A stretch of DNA of 64,000 nucleotides from Mesorhizobium sp. 113-3-3 (GCF_016756495.1 NZ_AP023243.1:6762501-6826500), one strand, 5' to 3'; positions 7,923-16,992 are shown, numbered from the stretch's first letter. Translations and numbers: made by a program. The notes: generated from the letters alone by a model not told the origin.

Positions 7923-9090
7923 GAATCGGAAGAGCCATCGTCGTCCGGATAAGGTCATCCGTGCCGCTGCGAAGCGAACCGCTTCGTGGAGTAAAACTGG
8001 GGCGCAAAGGGCAGCTCGGCACTCATGATCCTCGTAGCAACCGAAATAGGCCAGGAGGACGAGGAGATAGAAATCCCCGAGGAAGACGATCTTGTCGAGA
8101 GCTGGACCCACGCTTGCGCCAATGACCAGGCTGCATCGGCCGTCGGCGCCGATTTGCGCTGCTTGTGGCGCACCACAACGTCCACCTTATAAGCGCGTCG
8201 ACCGAGGCAGCGCACCGGGCGATCTATAGAGAACTTGTCTGTTCGCCCCGTGACTATCGCAGATATGTCGAGCTGTTTCATAACAAGCAATTGAGCCGAT
8301 TTCGCCTGAGTGAGGCGCCGACGCACAATGATGGCGCGGATCTCACGGGCGAGCTTGGCTTTCGGGGCAATTCCTCTTCGGAATTATCAAAGCCCAAATC
8401 CGCAAACACGTTGCCGCTGGTCATTTCGCCGGTGATTCTTCAGTCATGACTGTGTTCCTTTGCCATAGTTTTCGCGATCGCGCGTCTCAGCCACCTTCAA
8501 TCGCTGTAACGAGATCGACTTCGCACTTGGGCGTGTCCCTGCCCTTCTTCTGGAAGCAAAGATGCAGATCACACCAGCGAAGCGACGGCATGGACGGGCG
8601 ATAAGTATCCCCGTCTAAGTCGTCGACCACCGCAAGGATTCGGCCGCCAAATCCCTTGAGGGCATTGACCGCCAGATGCTGCTCGCGATTTTGGGCGTCG
8701 TTGATTGCAACACCCATCACGATGCAGACATCGACCAATCTGACTCCGCTCAGCCACTGAAAAGAAAAGATTCGGGTCAAACAGCCGTTTTCGCCAAGTG
8801 ATCCTGTTTTCCTATGAACGCATTTTGGACTGCACGGGCCGTTCCAGCTCGGCGCAAAACCCTCTCAGATACCCGTCAATCGCGCTCTGCAAATGCACCC
8901 AGTAGAGCACTTTGGCGGTGCTACATCGATAATGAGCCCAGTTTTGCTTTTTTTGAGAAGATGTCCCTCTTGCTTGGCCGCAGCGAATATCCCGCTAAAA
9001 AATTGGCGGCAGCGCATCGCGTTTAGCGCTCGCCGGGCGGAGCTGGTCCGGGTTGCGAAGCCCGGCGAGCGCGGATCGTCTTGGGCGATG
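7923..9090. other. Intergenic/decayed region without a supported gene
   Basis: Several short frames but none with recognisable domains. A 55-codon acidic frame begins with ATG at 8024 (MILVATEIGQEDEEIEIPEE) and a 97-codon minus frame at 8487-8780 begins only with TTG; neither is convincing. An inverted repeat (CGCTCGCCGGGC and its complement) at about 9028-9070 recurs at about 14668 next to another IS21 remnant. Confidence 0.4.
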
Positions 9091-9096
9091 TGTTGA

Positions 9097-9290
9097 TCAG
9101 GCGCGGTTCTTGGAGCGCCAGGATTCATGTCCGATTTCGATGATCTCGCAATGATGCGTGAGAGGATCGAGCAGTGCGGTCGTTGTTCCGAAGTAGCCGC
9201 GCCCGCTGTCGCGGATGAGCGCCCGGGCGATGGCAAAGGCCAGATGCGACTTCCCGTTCCGGGGCCACCAATCAACACGCCATTGGACAA
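9097..9290 (-). pseudogene. IstB-like ATPase fragments of an IS21-family element
   Basis: The minus strand shows the Walker A neighbourhood of IstB in two frames (VLIGGPGTG, then GKSHLAFAIARALIRD) and the typical C-terminus ending SKNRA. The centre of the gene is missing, and the pieces are joined by a frameshift. IstB is the helper ATPase of IS21 transposition. A remnant only. Confidence 0.7.
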
Positions 9291-9346
9291 ATGCCATCAA
9301 GGGCATCTCACCGCCGGGCGGCGGCGAACAAGAAGGAGAGGAAGTG

Positions 9347-9643
9347 ATGGAACGCAGGCTTGATGACGTGATCGCAGCCCTCCCTGAGGAGCGTCGGGCG
9401 CGTGTCGATGCACGTTTCGAAGAGCTAAGGACGGAGGTCGAGAGCCTCGGCGATCTGCGCCGTGCGGCTGGCAAGGCCAGGCAGAGCTTGCCGCGACCCT
9501 CAAGATCAACCAGCCCTCTGTCTCGAAGATCGAGCAAGCAGGCCGATAATGCATCTGTCGACACTTAGAGCTACGTAGAGGCGATCGGGGGACAACTCGA
9601 CCTCATCGTCGCCTCGCCTCGCGCGCGCCCCTCCGTATTGAGC
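9347..9643 (+). pseudogene. Frameshifted XRE/HigA-type antitoxin
   Basis: The frame from 9347 begins MERRLDDVIAALPEERRARV and runs to about 9480. The helix-turn-helix then continues in another frame (AELAATLKINQPSVSKIE), followed by GGQLDLIV. Together these match XRE-family antitoxins of HigBA-type modules. At least one base is lost near 9480 and a stop follows, so it is broken. No partner toxin is seen beside it. Confidence 0.6.
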
Positions 9644-9649
9644 GGCTCA

Positions 9650-10261
9650 GCGACGTCGTAGCCCCCAACCCCTCCGCACATAGTGCTAAAAGAGCGCCAA
9701 GTGGAGGAACCCGCCCGAAGGCAACGCGCCGGCTGAACGCGCCGTTTCGGTCAAATTGCCGAAGGGACGACAGTCTCGTCGACGCTCGCAATAGGTATGA
9801 GCAAGCCCTCGTTAAGCCGGATACCGACTGCCCGCTGTCACGTCGCGGGGGACGCCTCTCCCTCACCCATACTGGCCCAGTTCACCGCCGCGCTGGGGGT
9901 GTGCGGCGATGTGCTCGCCGACGACGACCCGCTCGGGCACGCTTGGTCACAGCTTCCAAACCTGCTCAAGTAGATACCTCTGCGCCTGCGCGACATCTTC
10001 GGTGGCTTACAATTTATCAAATTTAAGGCGATTATCGCCGCACCGCAAAATCACAAGAAAGTCAAACGGCCATGTCTTCTCCCTTCTTATGCGGCTCCAG
10101 GACACATTGAGCACAGGCAAATGCTGCCAAGCATGCCAGCACCACGACCCCACGTCGTGGCGGCAGTTAACAGCTGCCCGCTGAAGTTTGCCAACGGGCC
10201 TTCGGTCAAACTTGGCGCAGCACTGTTACGGCGGGCACAGCACGTGGAGGTCTGTCGAGCA
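9650..10261. other. Intergenic region, nothing recognised
   Basis: GC-rich sequence with only unsupported short frames in both directions. I found no RNA gene, terminator or promoter that I can support. Confidence 0.4.
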
Positions 10262-11275
10262 TCAGCCATTGCGAAAGGTGTAGCCATAACCGTTGATGGC
10301 CGGCGCGCCGCCGAGATGCGCGTAGAGTATCCTCGAGCCCTCTGGAAAAAAGCCTTTTTGGATGAGGTCAATCATCCCTTGCATCGATTTGCCCTCATAG
10401 ACGGGATCGGTAATCATACCCTCGAGCCGCGCACACAGACGGATCGCCGCCTTGGTTTCCTCGGATGGAATGCCGTACCGCGGGTACGCGTAGTCTTCGA
10501 GCAGCACCACGTCATCCTCGACAGGTTCCGTTCCGAGCTCGACGAGGGTCGCTGTACGTCGGGCAATGCTTAGCACCTGCGCCTTGGTTTTTGCAGGCGT
10601 GGCAGAGGCATCGATACCGATCACCTTGCGCTGTCGACCGTCCTTGGCGAATCCGACGAGCATGCCGGCATGCGTTGAACCGGTGACCGTGCAAACGACC
10701 ATGTAGTCGAAGCCAAACCCTAGCTGTTCCTCCTGGGCGCGCACTTCCTCCGCGAACCCCACATAGCCGAGGCCTCCATTCGGATGAACAGACGCCCCGG
10801 CCGGTATCGCATAAGGCCTGCCGCCCCTTGCCTTGACCTCATAGAGCGCTTTTTCCCAACTGTGCCGGATGCCGATGTCAAAGCCATCGTCGACCAGACG
10901 CACCTCTGCGCCCAAGATGCGGCTCAAGAGAATGTTGCCGACCCGGTCGTAGACGGCATCCTCATGGGGGACCCAGCTCTCGTGAACCAGGAGACATTTC
11001 ATGCCGATCTTGGCGGCAACGGCTGCAACCATCCGCGTGTGGTTGGACTGCACGCCGCCGACGGTGACCAGGGTATCGGCATCCGACGCGATCGCGTCGG
11101 GGATGATGTATTCGAGCTTGCGGAGCTTGTTTCCGCCGAACGCGAGACCGGAGTTGCAGTCCTCGCGTTTGGCGTAGATCTCCACCTTGCCGCCCAGATG
11201 CTTGCCGAGCCGGTCGAGCTTCTCAATGGGTGTGGGTCCAAAGGTGAGCGGGTAACGTTCGAATTCTTCCAGCAT
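10262..11275 (-). CDS. acdS: 1-aminocyclopropane-1-carboxylate (ACC) deaminase
   Basis: A 337-residue PLP enzyme that cleaves ACC, the plant ethylene precursor, to 2-oxobutyrate and ammonia. The PLP lysine is in [10 protein letters not shown] (Lys50), and the nucleophile region [10 protein letters not shown] is present. The residues that separate ACC deaminase from D-cysteine desulfhydrase look right: Glu294 in VYEGKS and Leu321 in AHLGG. I chose the start at 11275 ([16 protein letters not shown]), the family start. A sigma-54 element lies 38 bases upstream. In Mesorhizobium loti acdS is known to be NifA-dependent and to enhance nodulation; the same control is inferred here. A second, broken acdS 3' end lies at about 25006. 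Confidence 0.95.
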   Translation of the reverse strand: MLEEFERYPLTFGPTPIEKLDRLGKHLGGKVEIYAKREDCNSGLAFGGNKLRKLEYIIPDAIASDADTLVTVGGVQSNHTRMVAAVAAKIGMKCLLVHESWVPHEDAVYDRVGNILLSRILGAEVRLVDDGFDIGIRHSWEKALYEVKARGGRPYAIPAGASVHPNGGLGYVGFAEEVRAQEEQLGFGFDYMVVCTVTGSTHAGMLVGFAKDGRQRKVIGIDASATPAKTKAQVLSIARRTATLVELGTEPVEDDVVLLEDYAYPRYGIPSEETKAAIRLCARLEGMITDPVYEGKSMQGMIDLIQKGFFPEGSRILYAHLGGAPAINGYGYTFRNG

Positions 11276-11312
11276 ATTCTCTCCGGCGATGATCATTCAG
11301 CTGAAATAGCCA

Positions 11313-11328
11313 CGCAAAACTCGTTCCA
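11313..11328 (-). promoter_or_regulatory. Sigma-54 promoter of acdS
   Basis: On the minus strand the sequence is TGGAACGAGTTTTGCG, matching TGGCACG-N4-TTGCW with correct GG/GC spacing. I found no exact TGT-N10-ACA in about 270 bases upstream, so activation would need a variant or distant NifA site. Confidence 0.78.
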
Positions 11329-11676
11329 TAAGCGCTGCTTGGATTGGTCGGCCGCGCTCTTCGACCTGCCGTCAGAGCCTTGGCGATTTCCAGCGCTTTC
11401 CTTGCGACTGAACGAAGCGATCCACATGTCGGCATGCTGCGATGAGGCGACCATCGCCTAGGAAACCTACGACGACACGCGGTCGGCATCTGTGTTTTTG
11501 CCAGCTTTGCGAGCGCAGCTAGACCGCCAAACCAACATACTTCGATAAAAACGCAGTGGCTCTTGTTTGCGCTTGGATCGGCAGAACCGCACAGTTGCCG
11601 AGCCGAATTCTGCGAGGCGATTTTTGTGGCGCTCAACGCCTCACAGAAGTTTCAGCTGCTCGATCGAAGTACTCGT
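11329..11676. other. Intergenic region upstream of acdS
   Basis: Apart from the acdS promoter at its left edge I see no gene or clear regulatory motif. The short frames here lack starts or family similarity. Confidence 0.4.
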
Positions 11677-12636
11677 CTACCTGATCGAAACGGGTGCCAA
11701 TGCCCTCGAAAGGCTGGCCTCGCCGCGGCCGTAAGTCGCCGCGTCATAGTTGACGAGCGTGTCGGTCCTGGCTGTATCCAGCAGCTGATTGGTGATTTGT
11801 GTCGGTGTTGCGGACGTGAACTTGCTGCCAAGGATGGCGGCATAGCCAGCCACTACAGGTGCCGCGAAAGACGTTCCGGATAGCCCAATCTTGTCGCTAT
11901 CGACCCCCACCGTGAGGAAGTGGTTCTGCACCTCCGAATCTGAACCGGCGTAATTCGAATAGGAGGCGAGCTTCGCCTTGTTTTCGGGAGTGCCATTGCG
12001 CTCGAGCGCACCCACAAAGATTGTCGATTGCGTCCCAGTCAGCTCAAGAGCTAGGAAATCAATATCCCCTTCGGCCGGGGTACCTACCGCTACGGATTTG
12101 TTTCCGGCTGCCTTTGTGAAGACCGCGGCACCCGCCCGGGCCGCATCGACAATCGACTGCTCGAGCCGGTACCCGCTCACTGGGTTTTCAAGGGCATAGC
12201 TCAGATTAATGACATTGAGCCCCTCCTCCAGCGTCAGCGGAACTGCTTCCAAATAGTCGAGCTCGACTATCTTTGCGCCAGGCGCCACCATGCCGGCTGC
12301 TTGAGCGATCCACTGCCCATGTTGCCGCCATTGGGGGCCATAGCCGAGATCCCCAAACTCATCCATTTCACCTGTGAAGTCGTCTGCGACAGTCACCGAT
12401 ACGCCGGAACCGGTATAGCCCGATGCCCATGCTTCACCAATATCCAGGCTCATCCAGCAGAAGGTCCCGTCGGCATTTTGTGGGCAGCCCGAGCTACTGC
12501 TTTCCGTGGTTGGCGTTCCGGTCGTTCCTTTACCGCTGACCCGCGCATCGAGATCACCAGCAAAACCGGGTGCCGTCAGCAGGCACATGAAAAGACCGGC
12601 AACGAGTCCTACCGGGAACAATTGTGTTTTGTGCAT
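11677..12636 (-). CDS. Secreted subtilisin-like (S8) serine protease
   Basis: A 319-residue protein with a signal peptide (MHKTQLFPVGLVAGLF, then APGFAGD). The S8 triad is visible: Asp at 85/86 (VTVADDF), His106 (QWRQHGQW) and Ser256 (SGTSFAAP); Asn179 of the oxyanion hole lies in KAAGNKS. It is short for the family and the Asp and His surroundings are unusual, so the substrate range may be narrow. The start at 12636 has an AGGAAG site; the frame is open to 12711 but lacks a better start. It follows the exported protein at 12701-13261 by 64 bases on the same strand, so the two may act together in the envelope or outside the cell. A NifA/sigma-54 promoter lies further upstream at 13913. Confidence 0.85.
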   Translation of the reverse strand: MHKTQLFPVGLVAGLFMCLLTAPGFAGDLDARVSGKGTTGTPTTESSSSGCPQNADGTFCWMSLDIGEAWASGYTGSGVSVTVADDFTGEMDEFGDLGYGPQWRQHGQWIAQAAGMVAPGAKIVELDYLEAVPLTLEEGLNVINLSYALENPVSGYRLEQSIVDAARAGAAVFTKAAGNKSVAVGTPAEGDIDFLALELTGTQSTIFVGALERNGTPENKAKLASYSNYAGSDSEVQNHFLTVGVDSDKIGLSGTSFAAPVVAGYAAILGSKFTSATPTQITNQLLDTARTDTLVNYDAATYGRGEASLSRALAPVSIR

Positions 12637-12700
12637 AATAGACTTCCTGTCTGGATTGTTCTGCATCAACGAAATGTACCGCCTATGCCTTTCCCTATCT

Positions 12701-13261
12701 CTAGAATTCACCCCTGAACCGGAGATCGAGTTTCAATCGGCTTGGATTGATGTTTGCCATATATTTCAACGTGTCCGCAGGCCGGAGTTGCGACGCGGCC
12801 AGACGGCAATTCACTGTCTGGAAGCCGCCGACGGCGCCATAGTCAGCCGTGCAAGGTCGTTCCGTCAGGTTCCCGCCCAAAATCGAACTGACGGTGAGAG
12901 AAAGCGTCGTGGACGGTGTCGGTCGCTTTTGCAGAATAAGGCCGAGTTTCAAACCTGGCTCGATTCGGACCTTTTCGGCATGTTGGCCGGTGCTCGCGCC
13001 CCACAGGAGACCGAAATCATCCGACAGCTGCGTCAACATTTCGAATCGCATGTCGATCCATTTGCTATGGTACCACTTGTCGAAAGACACTTTGGTACCG
13101 CCCGACAGCTCGTATCCGCCTTGTTCCAGATGGTTGGCTGCCACGGTTAGCTCCGAACCCTGGTAAATGCCGACAAGGCTGGTCTCCTGTCCGTTCGCAG
13201 TTATCGGGCTGGCGAAGAATGCCATCACGAACAGGACGTAACTCGCCGACCGTATGCACAT
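12701..13261 (-). CDS. Exported protein, probable small outer-membrane beta-barrel
   Basis: A 186-residue protein of unknown family. Residues 1-25 form a signal peptide (MCIRSASYVLFVMAFFASP, cleavage near ANGQE). The remainder alternates polar and hydrophobic residues in strand-like stretches and ends in Phe after LDLRFRGEF, a common signature of outer-membrane barrels. The start at 13261 follows a GAGGGGGG site. It precedes the S8 protease on the same strand. A role as partner or target of the protease is only inference. The nearest promoter seen is the NifA/sigma-54 element at 13913, about 640 bases upstream. Confidence 0.6.
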   Translation of the reverse strand: MCIRSASYVLFVMAFFASPITANGQETSLVGIYQGSELTVAANHLEQGGYELSGGTKVSFDKWYHSKWIDMRFEMLTQLSDDFGLLWGASTGQHAEKVRIEPGLKLGLILQKRPTPSTTLSLTVSSILGGNLTERPCTADYGAVGGFQTVNCRLAASQLRPADTLKYMANINPSRLKLDLRFRGEF

Positions 13262-13800
13262 CTGCACCCCCCCTCGTTGGATCCGCCAGCAAATCATGTG
13301 ATCGACACGCGTACTGCAGTCCCTTGCCGCATGTTCAACCACACGGAGGGTCCAGCCGCAGACGCATGGCCGCCAGCGGCCAACGTGTTCATTCGCAACA
13401 AATCTGTGATCTCCCGTCCTTCAATTTCGCCCGAGCCATCTCTTCGCTCTCCCTGGCAAGCAGCTCCCGCCCTCTCAACGGAAACGAGCAAAATTCATGC
13501 CGATCTAGATGACGGCGCCATAGAAGGAATAGTATGTTTGTTTTCAGCGGCTTAGACAAAACGTCCAAGACGCCGGCCAACCAAGGCCGTGTCGTCGAAC
13601 CGACAAAGCCGACACAATTGCCGGATATTGACGAAAACGCTGAGCGTGACCCCTCCCGCATGGCAACACTCCCTTCTCGCTCCAGCCATGCGCCGGAGAG
13701 CCTCGAAACGGCTTTCATTTTCCATTCGACGCAATCCACTTCAGTCGGACATTGCGCCGCCCAATTTGAAGTTCTGTACGCGAATCGTCTGAAAAGGCAT

Positions 13801-13830
13801 GCCCGGCAGAGACGGAGCTCCCTGCCGGGC
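13801..13830. repeat. Perfect inverted repeat in a leader region
   Basis: GCCCGGCAG at 13801-13809 is matched by CTGCCGGGC at 13822-13830, giving a 9-bp GC-rich stem with a 12-base loop. It lies about 80 bases downstream of the minus-strand sigma-54 element at 13913 and has no T-run, so an attenuator or RNA-stability role is more likely than a terminator. Confidence 0.45.
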
Positions 13831-13912
13831 CGGGTTCGCCTTGGGAGGCGGCGTAAGCTAGCGACTTTCGTGTCGGTGGGACCACTCAATCCGTGCGTTT
13901 TGCGCAATAACG

Positions 13913-13928
13913 AGCATCTGCCGTGCCA
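13913..13928 (-). promoter_or_regulatory. Sigma-54 promoter upstream of the protease/exported-protein pair
   Basis: On the minus strand the sequence reads TGGCACGGCAGATGCT, one core mismatch from the RpoN consensus. The first clear downstream genes are the exported protein (start 13261) and the protease. No convincing gene lies between, so the leader would be about 640 bases or encode something I cannot recognise. Confidence 0.72.
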
Positions 13929-13987
13929 AGCCAAAAGCATTTAAAAACACCCGAGAGTCAGCTTCCTCTACGTTGCGTACCCGACAT

Positions 13988-14003
13988 TGTCGGCTATCGG
14001 ACA
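13988..14003 (-). promoter_or_regulatory. NifA upstream activator site
   Basis: TGT-CGGCTATCGG-ACA, an exact TGT-N10-ACA match 60 bases upstream of the sigma-54 element at 13913. The pairing supports NifA control of the minus-strand unit. Confidence 0.7.
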
Positions 14004-15014
14004 ATGCCGAACGAGGCCTCTCGGCATCGACCTACACCTTAACCAGAGCGCACTCACCAGGCCGTTCGATGCCATTTCGACCTGGCGAACTGGTGGTGAC
14101 CGGGTTTTAGCTCCGAACTGTTCGCAGGCTGACGGACAGGGCGTATGTTTACCTTCAATGCAGAGGGCGCGGCCACGAGAGACGGCGCGGCGAATGTGGC
14201 GGGCAGATGATCGCGAGGATCGCCACAATCGGCATGGCCGCGCCGTAGGCCAATCAGCCCCTCGGCGACCTCGCGTATGTGACGCCTCAGCAAGTGAGCC
14301 GTCGAGCCCACGAAGAACGAAGGTTAGACGCGTTTTTCCGGCTTTGGCCCAGACGTAGTTCATTGAGGCACTCGAGCGCCCTCAGGCGGTGCTTCGAAAA
14401 CATCGCGGGCCAGGTCGCCTCGGCACGGAGGTAAATAGGGTGCGAGATATCCGCGCGGCAGCGGGCGACAGCAGGCCCGTCGCACGACATGGCAATGCCA
14501 AGAGCTCGAGCGGCGATACGGCGATGTCGCCGAGGATGCGGACAGCAGTTCGAGGATCAACACATCCGGCAGACTGGCAAATCAGCAGCCTGATATCTGT
14601 CCACAGGGCCGCACTCCAGATCGGCGTCCACTTATTGCCTCCGCTTGCATAGGCGCGACGAGGAGCGCTCGCCGGGCGGAGCTGGTCGGGTTGCGCAGCC
14701 CGGCGAGTGCGGATTGTTTGGGCGGTGGGCGCGTCAGGCGCGGTTCTTGAAGCTCATCATACGGCTGTGGCGAAGCCGGACATGTGCCGCCTTCACACAT
14801 GTTAAGTTTTCCGGCGCTTCGTTCGCCTTCGAGATGAAGCAACCCGCGTGCCGCGCGCTGCGATCGACTACCATTGCCCGGAGAACCGAAACTGCATTCC
14901 CCTGGACGGTAGAACGATGAGAATGCCGTCGCCTTCGACCTTACCAGGGAACCTGGCCTGAATAATCAAACTTCAACAAAGGGATGAATCTGAGCTCTGA
15001 TCTTGTGACGGCGC
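14004..15014. other. IS remnants; contains a second IS21 3' end
   Basis: No intact gene. At about 14664-14760 the sequence repeats the end of the IS21 istB remnant seen at 9028-9110, including the CGCTCGCCGGGC inverted repeat and a minus-strand frame ending SFKNRA. The other frames are scrambled transposase-like debris that I cannot assign. Confidence 0.5.
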
Positions 15015-15329
15015 TCAAGGGAGGAGCAGCGATATGCCGAGCGTTTGATTGCGCCGTGGCACATCTTGAGTTTCATTCCAATGCTCATCGTCGCTCGACC
15101 GAACTTCCTGGGACCTATCGACAAGCTCAGCTTCTTGCCCGGCTTTGCCAGCGCAGCTGGATCGCCAAATCAGAAAGAGCACACTTGCGAAATAGCCCAG
15201 CTGAAGAAGTAGCGAACAGCCCAGCGTCGTGACGACTGCTAGACGGAACGAATGCGAGGCGAAGTAAACCGTCACAGCGTTGCCGCACAGGACCAGCCCG
15301 AGGAGCCGACAAAAGATGATGAAGCGCAT
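15015..15329 (-). CDS. exoX: ExoX-like exopolysaccharide production repressor
   Basis: A 104-residue membrane protein: two hydrophobic segments at about residues 2-20 and 28-50 (MRFIIFCRLLGLVLCG, then LQLGYFASVLFLIW), followed by a polar tail. This matches the small ExoX/PsiA-type inner-membrane proteins of rhizobia that lower succinoglycan-type exopolysaccharide synthesis by acting on the first glycosyltransferase. I chose the start at 15329 with an AGGAGG site; the frame is open to 15467. It follows fdxB by 37 bases and probably shares its NifA-type promoter, which would tie reduced exopolysaccharide to the nitrogen-fixing stage. Confidence 0.7.
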   Translation of the reverse strand: MRFIIFCRLLGLVLCGNAVTVYFASHSFRLAVVTTLGCSLLLQLGYFASVLFLIWRSSCAGKAGQEAELVDRSQEVRSSDDEHWNETQDVPRRNQTLGISLLLP

Positions 15330-15366
15330 GCCGTCCTCCTGATTTTGTCTCGTCAAATCATGCAGC

Positions 15367-15684
15367 TCATGCTGCGACCTGGTCGGCCGCAAGATGGGTC
15401 TGGCAGTTCTTTGGGCAGACGCGGCCGCAGGCTCCGCAGCCAATGCAGCGGCCGGCATGGTCGACAACCATGATCATGCGATTGAGCTCACCATCGAAAT
15501 CGTCGTCATCGGCGTCGCAGGCGCCAAGGATCTCACCCGCGTCATCGACGCCGTAAAGATGCATGACCTCGCGCGAGCAGACTTTGAAGCAGCGGCCGCA
15601 GCCGATACAGATCTTGCCATCGATAGCGATCAGATATTCCGGCACCCATATGGAGCCGTCGCGGCTGATGAATGTGCTCCTCAT
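15367..15684 (-). CDS. fdxB: Nif-specific ferredoxin III
   Basis: A 105-residue 2[4Fe-4S] ferredoxin with two CX2CX2CX3C motifs (CIGCGRCFKVC near residue 26 and CIGCGACGRVC near residue 80) separated by an acidic stretch (DADDDDFDGE). This spacing is typical of FdxB, which is found with nifENX and is thought to supply electrons for FeMo-cofactor maturation or nitrogenase. Its ATG overlaps the stop of the CCE_0567-type gene (ATGA). It is the intact partner missing from the main nif operon. Confidence 0.92.
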   Translation of the reverse strand: MRSTFISRDGSIWVPEYLIAIDGKICIGCGRCFKVCSREVMHLYGVDDAGEILGACDADDDDFDGELNRMIMVVDHAGRCIGCGACGRVCPKNCQTHLAADQVAA

Positions 15685-15884
15685 CGCAAAGTCTTCATTT
15701 TGGCAAGCTCTCTCCTGGCACCATCCAACTCGGCATAAACGGCATGCGTTTTCTCGGCGACTTCCTCTATCTCAATCCATTTGACCGGGAGACCCTCGGC
15801 AAGGTCGCGCAAGTTCGTCTTGGCAATTGCCGCGCGCAGTTGAAGCTTTCGGACTTTCTTCGCCATCTCATCCAGGTTTGACAT
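15681..15884 (-). CDS. CCE_0567-family nif-associated small metalloprotein
   Basis: A 67-residue, mostly helical protein (MSNLDEMAKKVRKLQLRAA, then NLRDLAEGLP and ELDGARRELAKMK) of the family usually placed between the NifX-associated gene and fdxB in nif operons. A member is reported to be a metal-binding helical bundle; the exact role is unclear. I chose the start at 15884, preceded by AGGAAGGATC. The family's first six codons also survive at 32061 in the main nif operon, showing that this copy and that scrap were once one locus type. Confidence 0.8.
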   Translation of the reverse strand: MSNLDEMAKKVRKLQLRAAIAKTNLRDLAEGLPVKWIEIEEVAEKTHAVYAELDGARRELAKMKTLR

Positions 15885-15909
15885 GATCCTTCCTCGAAAA
15901 TGGGTTTCT

Positions 15910-16293
15910 TCACGCCCGCGCCACTTCGGGATAGGCAATAGCTGCAGTCACATCGCCGACCAGTTTCGCGGCCGGTCTCCGCGAGTTTCCGGAGAGTCTC
16001 GAAGCCGAACCGGTAGACGTCTCGACAGACGTTTGATTTCTGTTGTTGACAATGTCATCACGCCTTAGCGCTCCTCGATCGCCAGCTCCGCTACGGTCTA
16101 AAACGGATCCGGATTGGCATTGAGTGGATATTCCGGCGCAGTTCCTCGGGGACAATGAAATCGGCCAGCAGCCCGGTGTCCGATTTCCGTGGAAATCCTG
16201 AGCACGGATCAGCCGCAGGAGGCATTTGACGAACGGGCGGGCACGGGCCTCGCCATCCTTGTTGACGGCAGGGCCAAGCGCTGCGTGAGACAT
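15910..16293 (-). pseudogene. Broken copy of the NifX-associated (DUF269) gene
   Basis: The N-terminal frame (ARPFVKCLLRLIRAQD) and the C-terminal frame (DAYPEVARA-like end, here AIAYPEVARA) match the intact gene at 32086-32565. Between them the reading frame shifts several times and part of the centre is lost. It sits exactly where the intact gene would sit ahead of the CCE_0567-type gene, so it is a decayed duplicate, not a separate family. Confidence 0.85.
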
Positions 16294-16308
16294 TTCGTTT
16301 CCTCAATT

Positions 16309-16400
16309 TCAGGTCTCGTCCTCAACGGAGGATTTCTGCTTTCGGTTACGCTGACTTCGTGCTCGCTTACGCAGCCGACGTCCGGCCTCGCCAGGCCGAT
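16309..16400 (-). pseudogene. Remnant of the nifX 3' end
   Basis: The minus-strand end (LRKRARSQRNRKQKSSVEDET) lines up with the last residues of the intact nifX (LRKVLAEAGVAEKKPSFEDED), and the DNA is visibly similar around the stop. The rest of nifX is gone. With the DUF269 remnant it forms a decayed nifX-DUF269 duplicate. Confidence 0.7.
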
Positions 16401-16619
16401 TCCACGTAAATGCTGCCCCTGTGGCCGACCTTGAACAGGTCCTGGACTGTGACGTCTTCAACGACGGGCCAAATTCGCGTCGAATATCGCCGCCGCGGCT
16501 ATTCGGTTGGAAGTCTAAGGTCCGAGCCCTGACCTGCAGCAAACGGTCCACGCTGTGCTCCATGGACATAGTTACTGCGGGCGCGCCGCAGAAAATGGGC
16601 GGATTGACCAGGGTTCCAT
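16401..16619 (-). other. Unidentified protein-like remnant
   Basis: One minus frame reads VVEDVTVQDLFKVGHRGSIY near 16460 and looks once coding; another reads NPPIFCGAPAVTMSMEHSVD near 16580. They are in different frames, and I do not recognise the family. Both lie between the redoxin remnant and the nifX remnant. Confidence 0.3.
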
Positions 16620-16726
16620 TCCACTTGTCATCCCGACACCTTGCCGGGCTGAAAGTTCGTGAGAGGTTCGCCACGCAGCCAGTCGTCCACTTTGATCAGA
16701 GGAGCCGGGGACTCTCTACGCAACAT
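16620..16726 (-). pseudogene. N-terminal remnant of a TlpA/redoxin-like gene
   Basis: From ATG at 16726 (site GGAGAA upstream) 32 codons read MLRRESPAPLIKVDDW then LRGEPLTNFQPGKV before a stop. This is the start of thioredoxin-like redoxins, which continue with VEFWATWCxxC; the catalytic part is missing. It is the first frame after the NifA-type promoter at 16870, so a nif-linked redox gene probably stood here. Confidence 0.5.
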
Positions 16727-16869
16727 GTTGTTCTCCATTCCCACACCTTTCCTGACGTTTATACGCGAGCTGGTTCTTCTCTCAGAACGGAACACACCGG
16801 TTAGGAGACCATCAAAGTCTTGCGTGTTCTCATGCGATCAGCCCTCATTCAGTATTGCCGATCTCAACC

Positions 16870-16885
16870 AGCAAACGTCATGCCA
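16870..16885 (-). promoter_or_regulatory. Sigma-54 promoter of the fdxB region
   Basis: Minus-strand TGGCATGACGTTTGCT fits TGGCAYR-N4-TTGCW. It reads through the decayed redoxin, nifX and DUF269 remnants into the CCE_0567-type gene, fdxB and exoX, which have no other visible promoter. The surrounding 190 bases are closely repeated at 25090-25285. Confidence 0.85.
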
Positions 16886-16947
16886 GCGCTTTGTCCGCAG
16901 TAAATGCATGATTCTCCCTCGAACCTCACAAGCCCAAGACGGCCGGT

Positions 16948-16992
16948 TGTTTTGAACCCGACATGTTTTCTGCCGCTGTCAGCTTTTGGACA
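16948..16992 (-). promoter_or_regulatory. Two NifA upstream activator sites
   Basis: Exact TGT-N10-ACA matches at 16948-16963 and 16977-16992, 63 and 92 bases upstream of the sigma-54 element. The second one is kept letter for letter in the duplicated region at 25237-25252. Confidence 0.85.

Noticed and set aside
8487..8780. 97-codon minus frame as a gene
   Set aside because: Starts only with TTG, has no ribosome site and no recognisable domain.
10784..11461. 225-codon plus frame opposite acdS
   Set aside because: Antisense shadow of a clear acdS gene.
13389..13940. 183-codon minus frame after the sigma-54 element at 13913
   Set aside because: Its start lies upstream of the promoter, the composition is Arg-rich, and no domain is seen; an internal ATG at 13718 lacks a ribosome site.
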